The notes: a model not told the origin generated them from the letters alone. DNA of 64,000 bases from Candidatus Gastranaerophilales bacterium (GCA_944324825.1 CALUXU010000001.1:372001-436000), one strand, 5' to 3'. Numbered from the stretch's first letter, positions 25,809 to 35,102 are shown. Translations and numbers: made by a program.

Positions 25809-26291
25809 TTATAACTCCTGTAACTGTTGTCGTAATTCAATTATTTGATTAGTGTAATATTCAAGCCAGGTTTGATTTTCGTCCTTTTGCGAAGGTTCAC
25901 AAACCGCCCTGATACGTTTTTTATCAAGTTCATCAATCTGGTTTAAAAGTTGTTGTTTTTCCTGAAAAGCAATAACAGCAGCTTTCTTAGCTTTATATTC
26001 ATCTGTTTCTATGAATTCATCATACAACATATAACCTTCAGGGATTTCTCCGATATGTTCCATCGGCGAAATTTCCTCTGTTTCAAGATTAACAACTTCA
26101 AACCCTCTGTAATCAGGAATTTGATTCCATTTATCTCCATCAAAGACAGGATAAAATCCGTCTTTAAATACAGGTTTTTTCAGAGTAGAAAACCTTGGCA
26201 TTAAATATTCTCCGGATTTTTTAGGATTAATTTGAGGGGTATATTCTCTCAAATATTCACCTGTATAACCATCAAAAATATAAACAATCAT
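25809..26291 (-). CDS. Tail fibre assembly-like protein
   Basis: The 160-residue product begins MIVYIFDGYTGEYLREY and has a Pro/Trp-containing middle (FYPVFDGDKWNQIPDYRGFE) and a coiled-coil C-terminus. This arrangement matches phage tail fibre assembly chaperones in layout. AAGGAGTTTTTT sets the ATG at 26291. It follows the collar-domain gene by 14 bp, the usual fibre-then-chaperone order. Confidence 0.55.
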   Translation of the reverse strand: MIVYIFDGYTGEYLREYTPQINPKKSGEYLMPRFSTLKKPVFKDGFYPVFDGDKWNQIPDYRGFEVVNLETEEISPMEHIGEIPEGYMLYDEFIETDEYKAKKAAVIAFQEKQQLLNQIDELDKKRIRAVCEPSQKDENQTWLEYYTNQIIELRQQLQEL

Positions 26292-26305
26292 AAAAAACTC
26301 CTTCC

Positions 26306-26947
26306 TTAGTATTTAATCAAAAAGTTAGTAACCATAGCAGGCGGCTGAACGGTTGTACTTTTACCGTAAATTGAATTTGCATAGGAAGCATTGAATGATA
26401 ACACCCCATTACCATAACCTCCTTGGGTATTGCCGGAAGAACCACCGGAACTAGAATATCTAAATGCTCCTGTAGGCGCCTGCAAAGAACCGTAAGGGAC
26501 TCTAATCCCATCAGCTGTAATATTTGGCAAACCGGCTTCCAGATAGTCACCAAGAGTTCCATCTTCAGAAATCCCAAAAACTGTACGACCGGTCAAATCC
26601 GGAATACAAAATGTTGTACTGTCGGACTGCCCGTAAGTTGTACCTATAACAGCATATAAATCTTCATATTCATCTATTTTTATCTCTGAACCGTCACATA
26701 AAAGAAATCCACTAGGAATTTCTGATGCCTGAGAAATAATAATAGTACCTGTCTGGATAAACGAATCTTTATATCCTAATAATTCCGTAATACTGTTGTT
26801 CAAAGTTGCAACAGTAGACGAAAACGAAGATGTTTCAGATGTAATTAAAGCAGATAGTTCAGTGATTTTATCCTGCAAAAATTGGAAATTACCATTCAAT
26901 ACAGAAGACGAAGCCAATGAACCGTATTCAATTTCAGTTAAACTCAT
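26306..26947 (-). CDS. Phage tail collar-domain protein
   Basis: The 213-residue protein has a coiled N-terminus and a tail-collar domain: IPSGFLLCDGSEIKIDEYED, then YAVIGTTYG and FCIPDLTGRTVFGIS. The C-terminal Gly/Ser-rich part probably forms the distal tip. The start MSLTEIEYG at 26947 is set by GAAAGGACTTATC; the earlier ATG is part of that ribosome site. It is likely a minor receptor-binding protein of the tail. Confidence 0.82.
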   Translation of the reverse strand: MSLTEIEYGSLASSSVLNGNFQFLQDKITELSALITSETSSFSSTVATLNNSITELLGYKDSFIQTGTIIISQASEIPSGFLLCDGSEIKIDEYEDLYAVIGTTYGQSDSTTFCIPDLTGRTVFGISEDGTLGDYLEAGLPNITADGIRVPYGSLQAPTGAFRYSSSGGSSGNTQGGYGNGVLSFNASYANSIYGKSTTVQPPAMVTNFLIKY

Positions 26948-27188
26948 GATAAGTCCTTTCATTAATTATTACTTCATAAATTTTGTCGACCTTTTTTTGC
27001 ATATCGCTTAGTTGTTCTTTCATAGCGGAATTTTGTTCTTTCGTAGCATATTTCAAGGATATTTCTTCTAGAATCTCCCTGTGCTTAACTTCTAACTGTT
27101 GAGGAGTAACAAAAACGTTATACTGAAAAAACAATGCGACAATTACAAGCACCGTTGGTGCATATTTTTGTATTGTCTCTTTATCCAT
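26934..27188 (-). CDS. Holin/spanin-like protein with one membrane helix
   Basis: The 84-residue product starts MDKETIQKYAP, has one hydrophobic helix (VLVIVALFFQYNVFV) and then a charged coiled coil (KEQNSAMKEQLSDMQKKVDK). This is the layout of class II holins or inner-membrane spanins. AAGGATTCCGTT precedes the ATG at 27188. Its end overlaps the start of the collar gene by 14 bp. The amidase gene lies upstream in the same direction, supporting a lysis role. Confidence 0.5.
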   Translation of the reverse strand: MDKETIQKYAPTVLVIVALFFQYNVFVTPQQLEVKHREILEEISLKYATKEQNSAMKEQLSDMQKKVDKIYEVIINERTYHEFN

Positions 27189-27302
27189 AACGGAATCCTT
27201 TCTTATGGAATGCAGCAATATTAAGCATTCCGTAAAATGTAAACAAATGTAACATAATTGGAAAAATATGTTATAAAAAAAGCAAGTTTTGGATAGTTAT
27301 AT

Positions 27303-27318
27303 ACTTTATATATATGTA
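27303..27318 (+). promoter_or_regulatory. ACTTTATAT-type promoter motif, copy 5
   Basis: ACTTTATATATATGTA is identical to copy 6 at 55418-55433 and lies about 38 bp before the start at 27357. Confidence 0.55.
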
Positions 27319-27356
27319 GATACTAAAACTTCTAAAAGTCCCGAGGAGAGCTAAAT

Positions 27357-27686
27357 ATGGCACTGTTATTCGCTAACGTTGCGGAACAATACGCAATGAA
27401 AAAACACGAAGAAGAAGATACTGTTAAACTATCAACTAAAGTCAGTGATTTATTTGATGTCATTGATAATCCAGAGGGGGCTGTCGGAAATGATAAATGC
27501 ACGGATGAGCCGCCGCAAAAAGTATTTATGACTTCTGTCGCAAACGAATACTACAAGAAGTCCATTGAAGATATTAACAATACCAAAATCGGAAACAAAG
27601 CTGTAAGGAGAAAAAACTTCCAACAAATTATGAAAGAGTCGTTTTTCTACGGCGCTAACAGATTCGGTAACAACTTCATTGCATAA
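27357..27686 (+). CDS. Small hypothetical protein, host-type promoter
   Basis: The 109-residue product is hydrophilic and starts MALLFANVAEQYAMKKHEEE. CGAGGAGAGCTAAAT is a strong ribosome site. It runs against the phage operon, has its own terminator at 27827, and carries the shared promoter-like motif of the host genes. It may be a host gene trapped in the phage region or a lysogenic cargo gene. The family is unknown. Confidence 0.6.
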   Translation: MALLFANVAEQYAMKKHEEEDTVKLSTKVSDLFDVIDNPEGAVGNDKCTDEPPQKVFMTSVANEYYKKSIEDINNTKIGNKAVRRKNFQQIMKESFFYGANRFGNNFIA

Positions 27687-28277
27687 ACCCGGTCATTGCG
27701 AGACGCTTTAGCGGCGTGGCAATCTGACGAAGGAAACAAAAACGAATCTTAAAAAAGAATAAAAAACAAGTTAATTAGACCATGATTAGCTTGATTATAC
27801 GGACAGGGACAAATTAGGAAAATTTTAGCGGTCATTCGACCGCTTTTTTTTGCGGATTTTGGCAAGAGTGAGCGTAGCGAAACTCGTCCTGGCGAGAGCT
27901 GCGTTGAGCCGGTCGAGCCGCCAAAATCCAAGAGCAAGCCGAGCAGAGGTACGAACGTAGTGAGAGCCGAACAATAATCAACGGAAACGTTGAGTTTTCG
28001 TTGTTATTGTGAGCGGTACCGTTTAACGCGAGGCGCAGTCTAATGTAGACATGTTACGACCTGTGTCCGGTTTGACTTATGACTACAAATTTAAATTATG
28101 ATGACAAAATCTCATCGTCAAACCATTCTGTTCATTATGCATTTTTTTATGACAAGGTATGTTGATTTCGCCCAGCTGCTTTACTTCATAACTACTTAGC
28201 TACTTTCTCCAACGAGTAGACACAAGCTCAACCCAATATATTTACCCCTTTACCCCTACCTTTTACACCTTCATTAA
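27687..28277. other. Non-coding stretch with chromosomal repeats
   Basis: The start (CATTGCGAGACGCTTTAGCGG followed by CGTGGCAATCT) is an inverted-repeat family also present in another form before 30278, 35355 and 42068. A strong plus-strand terminator lies at 27827. The rest is GC-richer, palindromic intergenic sequence (GAGCGTAGCGAAACTCG and similar). No credible gene is seen. Confidence 0.55.
27827..27851 (+). terminator. Terminator
   Basis: AGCGGTC-ATTC-GACCGCT is followed by eight T residues, on the plus strand after the gene at 27357. Confidence 0.85.
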
Positions 28278-29405
28278 TTAAAACTTAAATTTATCCGGAG
28301 TAACAGAATTAACTATATCAGCAATCTTATCGGAATATTTTTGGGCAGTTTTAATATCTTTTTCTTCTAACAAAATATTTGCAGGACTTTTAGCAATACT
28401 TGCAAAACATTTTCCGAGAATAACATTTTTGAATTCTCTTACAGGGTTATCATAGATATATTTTTTGTTTGTTTTATCAAACTCGAAATCCATAAAATTA
28501 AATTTTTTGTTTTTAAAATCAACGAAAGTATTGCCTGTATGTTGAAAATCAATCAAGAAATTTTTATCCATCAAAATAGTATCAACTGCTTCTTTAAAAG
28601 ATTCTTTTGGCATTTTTGAGAGTTGTTTCAAATAATTTATATAAGATTTTGAATACGCTTTATAGTTATTTGCAAACACATCACAGTTAGTAAAAGTATA
28701 CGCTTCGGAGCCCGGGGCAAAGAAGTTTTCAGGAATATTTTGTTCTCCGCCTTCTTTTATAATTTTCAAACATTTTTTTGCAGCATCTTTACCATATTGT
28801 ACCCTAATTTGTGTTAATTGTTGGAAATTAATATATTGAGGAACATTAGGTGCATCATCCTCACAGCCGGTCAATTTTACCAACGCATTCCAGGATGCAT
28901 TTGCAGGATTTTCCCCTGAAACTTTTCTTAAAACCATTATATTATCTTTTTGTCTGAGAGCTTCAAGAGGTTCTATTGAATCTTTTGCATAAAGTTCTGA
29001 TTCTTTTCCGACAACAGAATATAGAGGCAGACCCAAATTTTTATGGGCAAGAAGATTATCATTATGTTTAATCGGGATTAATTTCAAGCTGTCTGCAAGA
29101 GTATCCATTTTTTCAATAGCAGTATGTTCTACCCTCAAAACTAAATCCGGCTGATTAGGTATAGCAAAAACCATTGCATCTTTACCAAAAGCTCCGGTTT
29201 TCTTTTTAGTAATTTCTTTTATTAATTTCCCGGGCTGTGCACCTAAAATATAATTCTGTGGATTAACTTTGACTAAAGTATCAACAGCAGGTGAAGACTC
29301 TAGATGTGTCCGAGCCGGTATATGGCTGAATACCTTTCTTACAGCTTTTATAGGATTAGAAACAATTTGTCTGGAGTAATGTTGTATATTTTTAAGATTT
29401 ATCAT
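28278..29405 (-). CDS. Possible degenerate protein-kinase-like protein
   Basis: The 375-residue product starts MINLKNIQHYSRQ, with GGAAGG upstream of 29405. FAIPNQPDLVLRVEH could be the lysine strand, and LIDFQHTGNTFVDFKNKKFN followed by FMDFEFD resembles the catalytic and metal loops (HxGN then DFE) of kinase-fold phosphotransferases. The usual catalytic Asp before HTGN is present only as DFQ. The resemblance is by eye and weak. It lies inside the phage region, but its style (long, soluble, host-like) suggests cargo. Confidence 0.5.
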   Translation of the reverse strand: MINLKNIQHYSRQIVSNPIKAVRKVFSHIPARTHLESSPAVDTLVKVNPQNYILGAQPGKLIKEITKKKTGAFGKDAMVFAIPNQPDLVLRVEHTAIEKMDTLADSLKLIPIKHNDNLLAHKNLGLPLYSVVGKESELYAKDSIEPLEALRQKDNIMVLRKVSGENPANASWNALVKLTGCEDDAPNVPQYINFQQLTQIRVQYGKDAAKKCLKIIKEGGEQNIPENFFAPGSEAYTFTNCDVFANNYKAYSKSYINYLKQLSKMPKESFKEAVDTILMDKNFLIDFQHTGNTFVDFKNKKFNFMDFEFDKTNKKYIYDNPVREFKNVILGKCFASIAKSPANILLEEKDIKTAQKYSDKIADIVNSVTPDKFKF

Positions 29406-29514
29406 AAGAAACCTTCCGCAGATATAAATCGCCTGAAGGTTAAAAATTGCCATGCATAGTTACAATTTGTTACATGGGGCCCTATTTGGTTATAAAAAGG
29501 GGGAATTCCCCTTT

Positions 29515-30003
29515 TTATAATCTTTCAAAATACCATCTGATTTTATTTCTGATAAAATCACCTATCTGATTTTGTTTAACATCAGGATACGCAGGCAGAT
29601 ATACTATATCAATTTTTCCGGCAGAGGTTGTTTTAGGATTTTTTTGTCCGAATTCGTAATGAGTCATAATATGAGCGGAATTAATAGGGATATTATATTT
29701 TCTAGCGAGTTTTGCCGCATACTGAAACGCAGCCTCACATTGAACCTTATTCAAAGGATATGCGCCTACTTTAGCAGGAGAAGAATAGCCGCACATTCCG
29801 CACAGAGCAAGACCAACAGCGCCTGTATTCCCACCGCCTGTGTGTGCGGCATATTTACCGTCATTACAATTTTCATTATCTTCGGGTTTAAAAATCCCAT
29901 TATGTATCCTCCCATATTTATCTACCAAATAATGGTAATGTTGTAAGTCAATAGAATTAGGAACATTCGTTCCAGCAGTCCAGTGGATGATTATTTTATT
30001 CAT
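29515..30003 (-). CDS. N-acetylmuramoyl-L-alanine amidase (endolysin)
   Basis: The 162-residue Amidase_2-type enzyme cleaves the peptidoglycan stem from MurNAc. IIHWTAGTNVPNSIDLQHYH contains the first zinc-site region, YAAHTGGGNTGAVGLALCG is the substrate groove, and MTHYEFG holds another ligand. The third ligand is in the less typical KIDIVYLP. Start MNKIIIHW at 30003 follows GAAAGGAGCTTTTCTT. There is no signal peptide, so release would need the holin-like gene. Confidence 0.88.
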   Translation of the reverse strand: MNKIIIHWTAGTNVPNSIDLQHYHYLVDKYGRIHNGIFKPEDNENCNDGKYAAHTGGGNTGAVGLALCGMCGYSSPAKVGAYPLNKVQCEAAFQYAAKLARKYNIPINSAHIMTHYEFGQKNPKTTSAGKIDIVYLPAYPDVKQNQIGDFIRNKIRWYFERL

Positions 30004-30029
30004 AAGAAAAGCTCCTTTCATAAATTTAT

Positions 30030-30277
30030 AACAAACTGGGGAGGGTAAATAAATTCAATTTGAATTCTATTTACCGGTTAAAACAATAACGTCATTACGA
30101 GGAGGGGCAATGTGGAAATGAAAACTGCAATTATATTATTCACCCCGACGAAGTAATCTATTTAGATTGCTTCACTATCGTTCGCAATGACAGGATTTTA
30201 TTTATCTATTCACAAATCACCAATTTTAAATGTAAATATATTGACATATTGCTATATCAACAAACTATAATATACAT
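30030..30277. repeat. ~250-bp leader repeat, copy 1
   Basis: This block (GAGGGTAAATAAATTCAAT, then CATTACGAGGAGG, CACCCCGACGAAGTAATC, CGCAATGACAGG and the promoter) recurs nearly unchanged at 35103-35354 and 41818-42067. Each copy directly precedes an immunity gene and continues into its first ~25 codons. Confidence 0.8.
30241..30271 (+). promoter_or_regulatory. Immunity-gene promoter
   Basis: TTGACA at 30241-30246 and TATAAT at 30266-30271 (19-bp spacer) end 6 nt before the GTG start, implying a leaderless transcript. The same promoter stands before 35355 (35318-35348) and 42068 (42031-42061). Confidence 0.65.
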
Positions 30278-30664
30278 GTGACTAGTATTAAACATAATCT
30301 AAATAACTTTTATCAAAAGCTTTGTGCGACCAAAGCTCACCTATGGTCGCACTGTTTAGCATTAATAGGATGGTATGGTTTATTTTTATCTATTCATAAC
30401 AATACTGGTACATATAACCAAGATTTACTAACAAACATTATAAAGAATTATGAATCTTTTTGGTTTTTATTATTAATTTTATTTTTTATTTACTTTATAG
30501 AAACATTATTTTTTTTCAATTTTGAAATTAAAAATAATATATTAGAAAAAAATAAAATATATAATATTACGTGGGATATCGGAATATCATTCATTTTATA
30601 CAAAATAACGTTTGTTATAATTATATTTACCAAATTTTTAATTGACAAAATACCAATATATTAA
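30278..30664 (+). CDS. Immunity-like membrane protein (NNFYQKL type)
   Basis: The 128-residue protein has three to four membrane segments and starts MTSIKHNLNNFYQKLCATKA. The GTG start at 30278 is the only one compatible with the frame, because the ATG two bases earlier meets TGA. It carries HLWSH before the first helix and KNKIYNITWDIG before the last. Bases 30324-30352 form a 9-bp perfect inverted repeat conserved in five members. No toxin abuts it; the next immunity gene follows after 9 bp. Confidence 0.7.
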   Translation: MTSIKHNLNNFYQKLCATKAHLWSHCLALIGWYGLFLSIHNNTGTYNQDLLTNIIKNYESFWFLLLILFFIYFIETLFFFNFEIKNNILEKNKIYNITWDIGISFILYKITFVIIIFTKFLIDKIPIY

Positions 30665-30673
30665 GAGGAATTA

Positions 30674-31018
30674 ATGGAATATTTAAAACTAATTTATATC
30701 AAATTACAACAATTTAAAGATAATATATGGTCACATTACTTAATGATTCTTGGATGGATAAACATTATATTATCAACTTACTGTGTATTGTATGCCAAAG
30801 ATGGATATACATTAATTTTACCATTTATAATGGTTATATTATATTATTCATTAATCCCATTTATAATATTATTTTTAATTGAATTATTATTTTTCTCCGA
30901 TTATAAAATTGAATTTAATTTTATTAAATACAACAGGTTATATGATATATTATGGATAGTTGGATTTTTAACAGGTATAACATTATATTTAATATCAGCA
31001 TTATTCATAATATTATAG
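30674..31018 (+). CDS. Immunity-like membrane protein facing a toxin
   Basis: The 114-residue protein starts MEYLKLIYIKLQQFKDNIWS and has WSHYLMILGW, then KYNRLYDILWIVGFLTG near the end. Its 3' end overlaps the end of the broken toxin at 31013 by 6 bp, tail to tail, making it the likely cognate immunity gene. AAGAGGAATTA before the ATG gives weak translation coupling to the upstream paralogue. Confidence 0.7.
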   Translation: MEYLKLIYIKLQQFKDNIWSHYLMILGWINIILSTYCVLYAKDGYTLILPFIMVILYYSLIPFIILFLIELLFFSDYKIEFNFIKYNRLYDILWIVGFLTGITLYLISALFIIL

Positions 31019-31964
31019 ATAATCTTTCAAGAATAACAAAATTGGTATTATAAGAATATAGTTTGTTAATTTCCCTGATTGTTGTTGAATATAAGCATTA
31101 TTATTAATCGGAGCAATTAACTTTGTAAATAAATCCGAATTTTTATTTGTAATCATTTTATCAAAATCATAAAAATCAACAACAAGAGAACTAAAATTCC
31201 CTAATTTATCAAATTTAGGATTATATATCATCGATTTTCCAATTGTAAGATTCAAAGATTTTGTTTTATTAAAATTTAATTGAATTGCATTATCTTTAAA
31301 TTCATTATGTAATATTTTTAAATAATTATCTTTTAAAAATGATATAAATTCAGGAGAAGTGATAAGTTCTTCAAATAACTGAGACCCCCGTTGCACAATA
31401 ACAACATCGGTAAAATCGTTTACTAAATATTTATTTTTAATATAAGATTTTAATTCTGAATTATCTATATCTTTTACTTTAATATATACATTTTCTCTAT
31501 TATGTTGTTTTTGATTTTCATAATCTAAAGCTAATTTATAATATTTTAAAAAAGAAAAATTAAACTTTGCCTTTTTAGCAATTAATTCTTGTATTTTTGA
31601 TAAACCGGTAGAATAATCCCTAGGCACATATTCAAATTCATTATTCAAATAATCATTTAAATAAGCTTTCATAATAAAATTTTCATCGTAATTTTCTTCA
31701 ACCGGAGCTGCCCCACCGATCATGCCGGTACTTTTGCTCTGGTGTCTTTGAGAAGATGAATTATCACCTTCGTGCTTTGCACCGCACGTTCTCCAGTAGG
31801 AATCAACCCTTTATTGAATTATTCGGCTGGTCGCAAAAGCGTGGTTTTGCTCCACGTTACGGGTTTGCTCGCTGCGCTCGCATCACCCTACCGAAAATTC
31901 AACCGTCTTCACGAGTATAACCGGATACTTTATAAGTTCCGGCGCAATTTTTATTTTTAGCCAT
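31013..31964 (-). pseudogene. N-tagged toxin disrupted by an 89-bp element
   Basis: From the ATG at 31964 the frame reads MAKNKNCAGTYKVSGYTRED, then G and a TGA created by the inserted element. Beyond the insert the tag resumes (VDSYWRTCGAKHEGDN) and the rest is an intact 236-codon frame with YYKLALDYENQKQHNRENVY, LNLTIGKSMIYNP and VDFYDF. It is clearly the same toxin type as 40938 and 42483. The C-terminus is hydrophobic (LTNYILIIPILLF). The 3' end touches its immunity gene. Confidence 0.78.
31814..31902. mobile_element. ~88-bp inverted-repeat element in a toxin tag, copy 1
   Basis: The element runs from TTGAATTATTCGG to CCGAAAATTCAA, imperfect terminal inverted repeats. Inside are CGTGG/CCACG and other palindromes, and it has no coding capacity. 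It sits directly after the codons for E-D-G of the tag. Flanks have drifted slightly: one base is missing relative to the intact tag. Confidence 0.75.
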
Positions 31965-32048
31965 AAAAACTCCTTTCTGCTGATTTAGTCAGCACAAATT
32001 TGAATAAATACATACAAAACCAGAAAATAAAACAAAAAAATAATAATA

Positions 32049-32603
32049 TTATTTCTGATTTAAACATTTATTGATAAATATTTTTAACCGATTGAAAACA
32101 TTTAATTTGTTATAAACATAAAACCCATTATTATCGTAGGATATTATAATTTTATCAATATACATATAAGATGAGCAAACTTTAGACAATCGGGCTGATA
32201 TTTTCATAGTATTAAAACCATTTACTTTTAAACCCATTATCTCAATACCACCTGCCGGGTAAAAATTAACCATTGATATATCATCATATACATCATTTTT
32301 CTTTTTCAAAATAAAAAGATTATATCCTGTTGCACAATAAAACGCATCAGTGAATCCTATCACTTCATTCTCACCGTCATCATTCAAATCAAAAAACACT
32401 GCATGAGTACATGTTTCAAGAGGCAAATTTGATATTTGATTAAAATTCGGTGTTTTTTTAAGTAAATATTCCTGCAAAATTTTTGATGCCTGCGGATTAT
32501 TTAATTCTTGAAAAGTTTTTATCACCTGAGAAGAATTATACTTGTTTATACAAACAAACATAGAAAGCATTATTAAAACAAAAATTAAAATAACTTTTTT
32601 CAT
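32049..32603 (-). CDS. Secreted hypothetical protein with DLNDDGENE motif
   Basis: The 184-residue product has a signal peptide or N-terminal anchor (MKKVILIFVLIMLSMFVCI). VFFDLNDDGENEVIGFTD resembles the calcium-binding loop of FG-GAP/EF-hand-like repeats, and CATGYNLFILKKK follows. Part of its 3' end (CATTTATTGATAAATATTTT) reappears at the broken end of the toxin fragment near 36,170, showing recombination. The role is unknown; it may be cargo. Confidence 0.6.
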   Translation of the reverse strand: MKKVILIFVLIMLSMFVCINKYNSSQVIKTFQELNNPQASKILQEYLLKKTPNFNQISNLPLETCTHAVFFDLNDDGENEVIGFTDAFYCATGYNLFILKKKNDVYDDISMVNFYPAGGIEIMGLKVNGFNTMKISARLSKVCSSYMYIDKIIISYDNNGFYVYNKLNVFNRLKIFINKCLNQK

Positions 32604-32727
32604 AAAATAATTTTAATATATTTAAGAATATATTACAACAATTATATCAATTTTTCTTCACATTACAGCAAATATTAATCAAATCCATTCACTATTTACC
32701 CCTCACTAATCACTAAATTATTAAATA

Positions 32728-32752
32728 AAAGCGGGTAAATAATTACCCGCAA
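32728..32752 (-). terminator. Terminator downstream of the tail-hub gene
   Basis: GCGGGTAA-ATAA-TTACCCGC is followed on the minus strand by TTTTATTT. It would end the capsid-tail transcript. Confidence 0.7.
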
Positions 32753-32850
32753 AGGAGATAAAGAGTATAATAATAAAATATTTATATATACCACCAGTAC
32801 TATTGAGGTTACGGAATATTGTCATTTTTCGACTTTTTCCGCATCCGCTG

Positions 32851-34401
32851 TTAGTACATTGGTTTGAGTTTTATATTAGTAAACTCAATATTACGGATAC
32901 AGAAATCCTGCCCGTCCGTTTGAGTATAGAAATGAAACTCAAGCGTTCTAAATATCTCTGACGGCAGAGTGTAATAAGAACTGGCATTTTTAGGGGCATA
33001 ATAGTATTCATCATAATTTCCTATATCCCAATATAGAGCATTTTTCAAAGATCTTGCCTTAATATTACGTTTTTTAGGCTGTTTTAGTGAGTCATAGTTT
33101 TTGATATACTCCACAAAGAAATCATTTGTATATGACAAATCCAAACCTATTTTAGGCGGAATAAACAGAATTTTCAGCATATTATCAATCCCAAAATTGA
33201 GAGGTGATGTATGATAAAAACTCTCAACAAATATTCCATGGAAATCTGCCCCCAAATACTCATGATAAATTTTACCGTTATCATCGGCAGAATATAGAGT
33301 ATTCCCAATAACTTGAATACAAGATATTTTAGGACATACTCTTTTCACCCATTCTTCGTGTTTATAATCATATATAAGAATAGTTGAATATTGAGTATCA
33401 TTTGTAGGCAAGAGAAACCAGAACTCATTTCTATCAGATAATACAACGGAAATCATGCGTATTTTTTCAAACTCTCTTGTAATATTACACAAATCCTCTT
33501 GCAGGTTTATGGCAATATTTTTCCCGAGTGTTTTATTTCCGAGAACAGATTGATTAAATGAAAAGATTCCTTTTTTATTATCGTCATAAAAATAAAGCTC
33601 TGTACCGTGGAAAACAAATGCATTATACCCGGCACAGCCGCCCGGACATTCATTTGAAACAGAAAAAACACCATCAGATTCAAGCCCGACAAGGCAAGAA
33701 GAATCCGAGTGAAATACGGCAATATAAGATACATATACCGTTATTGCCGTAATATCTTTTACAAACTCAATATATCCGGCAGATGTAACTATTTCAGCAT
33801 CAGATGTTGAGAAGTCATAAATATCTTGTTGTACGGAATACCAGAGTACATTTTCATTGAATATCCACAAACGTCCGTTAAAATTAATAACTCCTAAGCC
33901 TTTAACATCACGATTTTCCGTATCTTTTGGAGTAAATTTTTTAACTTCATTAAGAGTACCATCGTCATCATAATTATCCAATTCGATAGTCAAAAGCTCC
34001 TCACCGTTTGAGAATACAAATAAATCACTCCAGCCTTGCGCAAAATCTGTTGCAGAGGATTGCCCCGTAACAGATAGATCTTCAACTTTTAATTGCAGCA
34101 AATTTGAATCCGGCCTAAAAAGATATATTTTTCCTTCTGTTTCTGATTCTGTATGTACAAAGAAATAGGTATTAGTTTTTTGCACACTTTGGAAAATATT
34201 AACAACCTTTTCGCCTGCAGGAATTAAATCACAAACAAGTGTATTTCCCCTGGCAGTCCTGATACCGACACCGGAATTAATACCGGTATCATATAACTCA
34301 ACGTTTTGCAAATCAGAAGCAGTAATTTTTTTATCAGAAAAAGCGGAATCCTGCTTATAGATTCCGCCGAATTTATTACAATATAGAGAAGTAGAGGGCA
34401 T
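32851..34401 (-). CDS. Podovirus tail hub / stabilisation protein
   Basis: The 516-residue protein is beta-rich, with repeated short strands and turns (GLGVINFNGRLWIFNENVLW, YIAVFHSDSSCLVG, LYFYDDNKKGIFSF). This resembles beta-propeller-type P22 gp10-like tail hub proteins. It directly follows the head-tail adaptor gene, the position expected for this role. AAAAGGAGTTAATT precedes the ATG. Assignment rests on order and general sequence character. Confidence 0.6.
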   Translation of the reverse strand: MPSTSLYCNKFGGIYKQDSAFSDKKITASDLQNVELYDTGINSGVGIRTARGNTLVCDLIPAGEKVVNIFQSVQKTNTYFFVHTESETEGKIYLFRPDSNLLQLKVEDLSVTGQSSATDFAQGWSDLFVFSNGEELLTIELDNYDDDGTLNEVKKFTPKDTENRDVKGLGVINFNGRLWIFNENVLWYSVQQDIYDFSTSDAEIVTSAGYIEFVKDITAITVYVSYIAVFHSDSSCLVGLESDGVFSVSNECPGGCAGYNAFVFHGTELYFYDDNKKGIFSFNQSVLGNKTLGKNIAINLQEDLCNITREFEKIRMISVVLSDRNEFWFLLPTNDTQYSTILIYDYKHEEWVKRVCPKISCIQVIGNTLYSADDNGKIYHEYLGADFHGIFVESFYHTSPLNFGIDNMLKILFIPPKIGLDLSYTNDFFVEYIKNYDSLKQPKKRNIKARSLKNALYWDIGNYDEYYYAPKNASSYYTLPSEIFRTLEFHFYTQTDGQDFCIRNIEFTNIKLKPMY

Positions 34402-34413
34402 AATTAACTCCTT

Positions 34414-35082
34414 TTAAAATGATATAGACATTGATTTTTTAACAGGATTCGACACTTTGATAAGCAATTTATACGCTTTATCAAACTGCAAACGATATCC
34501 GGCATAGTTTTCATCATTAACAGATGCAATAGAATCGACCAAGGCTTTTGCAAGAATTGTATTTTTAAATAATGATTCATACTTTTGCGGAATATCAATA
34601 TAATCGGTAGTATTTTCAAGATAAAATATTTCATTATCATCTTTATCAAAACCGATAGATAATGTTAAATACTTAATTGATACATGGTATCTTTTGTCAG
34701 GAATAGGATAAAGAACAATTTTATCATCTTCTATATAAAACTCTGTCGGAGTTCCGAATTTTTCTTCATTTTCAGATATATCCGGGTTGTAATTTAGATA
34801 AGAATTATCCAGTTTTACTGCAAACAGGTTGTCCTCAATAGAAGATTCGTTAAGAATATTTCCGTTTGGTAATTCATAACTTTGATAATTAGCCATCGTA
34901 GAAAAACCATATTTTTTTATTCTGAACGAAAACGGATATGAATACCATATATCAATTATGGCTTTATTTATAGAAGAAACCAGAGCCGGTTCAAAATCTT
35001 CTTTAACAGTTGCTCCGGAGTCAAACATAGACCATGGTTGTGAAGCAACATCATTATATAAATCTAAAAAATTAATTGTCAT
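34414..35082 (-). CDS. Head-to-tail adaptor (gp4-like)
   Basis: The 222-residue product starts MTINFLDLYNDVASQPW at 35082 after GAAAGGAGCTTTT; an upstream in-frame ATG is within that ribosome site. It has an N-terminal helical part, then SSINKAIIDIWYSYPFSFR and a beta-rich YYIEDDKIVLYPIPD-like region. These are typical of podovirus adaptor/tail accessory proteins that sit below the portal. It is immediately followed by the tail hub gene. Confidence 0.62.
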   Translation of the reverse strand: MTINFLDLYNDVASQPWSMFDSGATVKEDFEPALVSSINKAIIDIWYSYPFSFRIKKYGFSTMANYQSYELPNGNILNESSIEDNLFAVKLDNSYLNYNPDISENEEKFGTPTEFYIEDDKIVLYPIPDKRYHVSIKYLTLSIGFDKDDNEIFYLENTTDYIDIPQKYESLFKNTILAKALVDSIASVNDENYAGYRLQFDKAYKLLIKVSNPVKKSMSISF

Positions 35083-35102
35083 AAAAGCTCCTTTCATAAA
35101 TT

